From Tectiglobus sp965223355 (GTDB taxonomy: Bacteria; Pseudomonadota; Alphaproteobacteria; Rhizobiales; Hyphomicrobiaceae): DNA of 64,000 nt. The DNA lies in the NCBI GenBank assembly GCA_965223355.1, contig CBDCWE010000003.1:2170001-2234000 (forward strand), given 5' to 3'. The position numbers were made by a program, and so were the translations under genes. The notes below the pieces were generated by a model that saw only the letters and a program-made list of their open reading frames with translations, did no database searches and was not told where the DNA came from. Positions within the stretch are counted from its first letter, which is position 1. Every line of letters begins with the position of its first letter. Below, one piece after another: positions 62,775 through 64,000 of this stretch.

Positions 62775-64000
62775 ATGGCTGTAATGCAGGACGGTGCAAC
62801 GTTCGACTATGTCATTATCGGTGCCGGATCGGCCGGTTGTGTTCTGGCCAACCGCCTGACTGAAAACCCCGACGTGACGGTGGCGTTGCTGGAAGCGGGC
62901 GGCAAGGACACCAACCCGTGGATCCACGTGCCGGCCGGCTACTACCGGACGATGCTCGATCCGGCGGTCACGTGGCAATTCGGTTCGGGGCCGGAACCGC
63001 ATCTCAACGATCGTATCGTCAACTGGCCGCGGGGCCGGGTGATTGGTGGCACCAGCGCCATCAACGGCCTGCTTTACGTGCGCGGGCAAGCACAGGACTT
63101 CGATACCTGGCGCCAGCTCGGCAACGCCGGCTGGTCCTACGAGGATGTGCTGGCCTACTTCAAAAAGGCCGAAGACCAAGAGCGCGGCGAGGATCAGTTT
63201 CACGGCGCCGATGGTCCGCTCGGGGTCTCCGACGTGCGCATGGAAAACCCGTTGTGCGAAGCCTACATCAAGGCCAGCGTCGCGGCCGGGATTCCGCACA
63301 CTAAGGACTTCAACGGCGCGCGCCAGGAAGGCGCCGGCTATTACCAGCTCACCACCAAGAACGGCCGCCGCTGCTCGACCGCCGTGGCCTATCTCAAACC
63401 GGCGATGAAGCGGTCGAACCTGACCGTGATCACCGAGGCGAACGTGCGCAAGATCGTGCTCGATGGTCAACGCGCGAGCGCGGTCACTTTCGATACCGAC
63501 GGCGTTGGCAATACGATCACCGCGCGGCGTGAAATCCTGCTGTCAGCAGGGGCGATCGGCAGCCCGCAAATTCTGCAATTGAGCGGCATTGGCCCCGATC
63601 ACGTGTTGCGCGCGGCAGGTGTCAATGTTGTGCATGGGCTGAACGGCGTTGGCGAAAACCTGCAGGATCATCTGCAAGTGCGGTTCGTCTACGAAGTTAC
63701 CGAGCGATCCGCGAGCCTCAATTCCGTGTGGCACAGCCGGGCCCAGCAATTGCGGACCGGCCTCGATTACATGTTCGCAAGGACGGGCATTTTGACGATC
63801 GGTGCCGGTGTTGCCGGGGTGTTTGCCAAATCGCGGCCGGAACTTGCAGCACCCGATATGCAAATCCATTTCATGCCGCTGTCCTCAATCGGACCGGGCC
63901 AGGGCCTGCACGATTTTGCCGGGGTTACCGCTTCGGTCTGCCAGCTGCGGCCGCTAAGCCGCGGACGGTTGCGGATTACCTCTGCCAACGCGGACGACAA
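62775..64000 (+). CDS. GMC-family oxidoreductase, 3' end outside window
   Basis: At least 408 residues of an FAD enzyme of the glucose-methanol-choline family; the stop codon is beyond the window. The ADP-binding motif is VIIGAGSAGCVLANRL, the GMC signature is PRGRVIGGTSAINGLLYVRG, and the second signature LLSAGAIGSPQILQLSGIGP is present. The family oxidises alcohols to aldehydes or acids; choline dehydrogenase-like and alcohol dehydrogenase-like members share these motifs. The catalytic His lies past the window end. Divergent from the phosphotransferase gene. Confidence 0.95.
   Translation, partial: MAVMQDGATFDYVIIGAGSAGCVLANRLTENPDVTVALLEAGGKDTNPWIHVPAGYYRTMLDPAVTWQFGSGPEPHLNDRIVNWPRGRVIGGTSAINGLLYVRGQAQDFDTWRQLGNAGWSYEDVLAYFKKAEDQERGEDQFHGADGPLGVSDVRMENPLCEAYIKASVAAGIPHTKDFNGARQEGAGYYQLTTKNGRRCSTAVAYLKPAMKRSNLTVITEANVRKIVLDGQRASAVTFDTDGVGNTITARREILLSAGAIGSPQILQLSGIGPDHVLRAAGVNVVHGLNGVGENLQDHLQVRFVYEVTERSASLNSVWHSRAQQLRTGLDYMFARTGILTIGAGVAGVFAKSRPELAAPDMQIHFMPLSSIGPGQGLHDFAGVTASVCQLRPLSRGRLRITSANADD

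Overview
The window is high-GC bacterial chromosome and almost certainly alphaproteobacterial. Typical signs are the aroK-aroB and tsaD-gpsA-EVE blocks, the EnvC-type activator followed by a CtpA protease, an LpxQ-like outer-membrane protein, a TctABC uptake system and CaiB/BaiF CoA-transferases. I cannot fix the order from sequence alone; LpxQ-like and ETF-beta methyltransferase-like genes would suit Hyphomicrobiales or Rhodospirillales. Most genes are ordinary housekeeping or small-molecule metabolism. There are no rRNA genes, no intact tRNA genes, no CRISPR array and no prophage.

Layout. 1-5.3 kb: a BLUF photoreceptor-like gene, a fused double CaiB/BaiF CoA-transferase, an exported ARPP-1-like protein and a RidA protein. 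5.8-7.3 kb: an IS110-family insertion sequence between two different repeat elements. 7.4-12.4 kb: DUF1254, DUF1214 and penicillin-binding protein 1A genes with overlapping ends, then cobalamin adenosyltransferase and a small HIG1-like membrane protein. 12.6-19 kb: EnvC-like, CtpA, RlmN and BipA. 19-21.6 kb: a flavin monooxygenase-like gene beside a RidA-DUF1028 pair. 22.2-26.6 kb: a complete CUT1-type sugar ABC importer. 27.3-32.5 kb: CorC/CNNM-type transporter, AroB, AroK, Map and RadC. 33-37 kb: methyltransferase, EVE protein, GpsA and TsaD. 37.3-46 kb: LpxQ-like protein, PbpC and an alpha-2-macroglobulin. 46.3-51 kb: methyltransferase, then TctA, TctB, TctC and a sugar-phosphate isomerase-like enzyme behind a GntR-type palindrome. 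51.6-57.1 kb: DUF502 protein, a small accessory pocket with a HEPN/AbiU2-like gene, RidA, DUF1272, a pentonate-type dehydratase and an IS5 relic. 57.2-64 kb: autotransporter, MscS-type channel, phosphotransferase and a GMC oxidoreductase cut by the window edge.

The most unusual feature is the repeat content. A compact double-hairpin element of exactly 135 bp occurs in five near-identical full copies, one diverged copy and one internally deleted copy. A second family, of about 262 bp, has inverted ends. Members of both families sit at CTAG or CTA sites, and three of these sites are the TAG stop codons of genes (a RidA gene, the CorC gene and the dehydratase gene). This suggests mobile elements that settle at stop codons without breaking the gene. 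A third family is a string of up to five short hairpins (four copies) and a fourth is a 26-bp dispersed repeat (three copies).

Functional links. PbpC and the alpha-2-macroglobulin form the known periplasmic repair and defence pair. TctABC, the isomerase and the GntR-type site look like one catabolic regulon. The CUT1 importer has its own ATPase. EnvC and CtpA act in cell-wall remodelling. The best anti-phage candidate is the HEPN/AbiU2-like gene, which stands alone between mobile-element debris.
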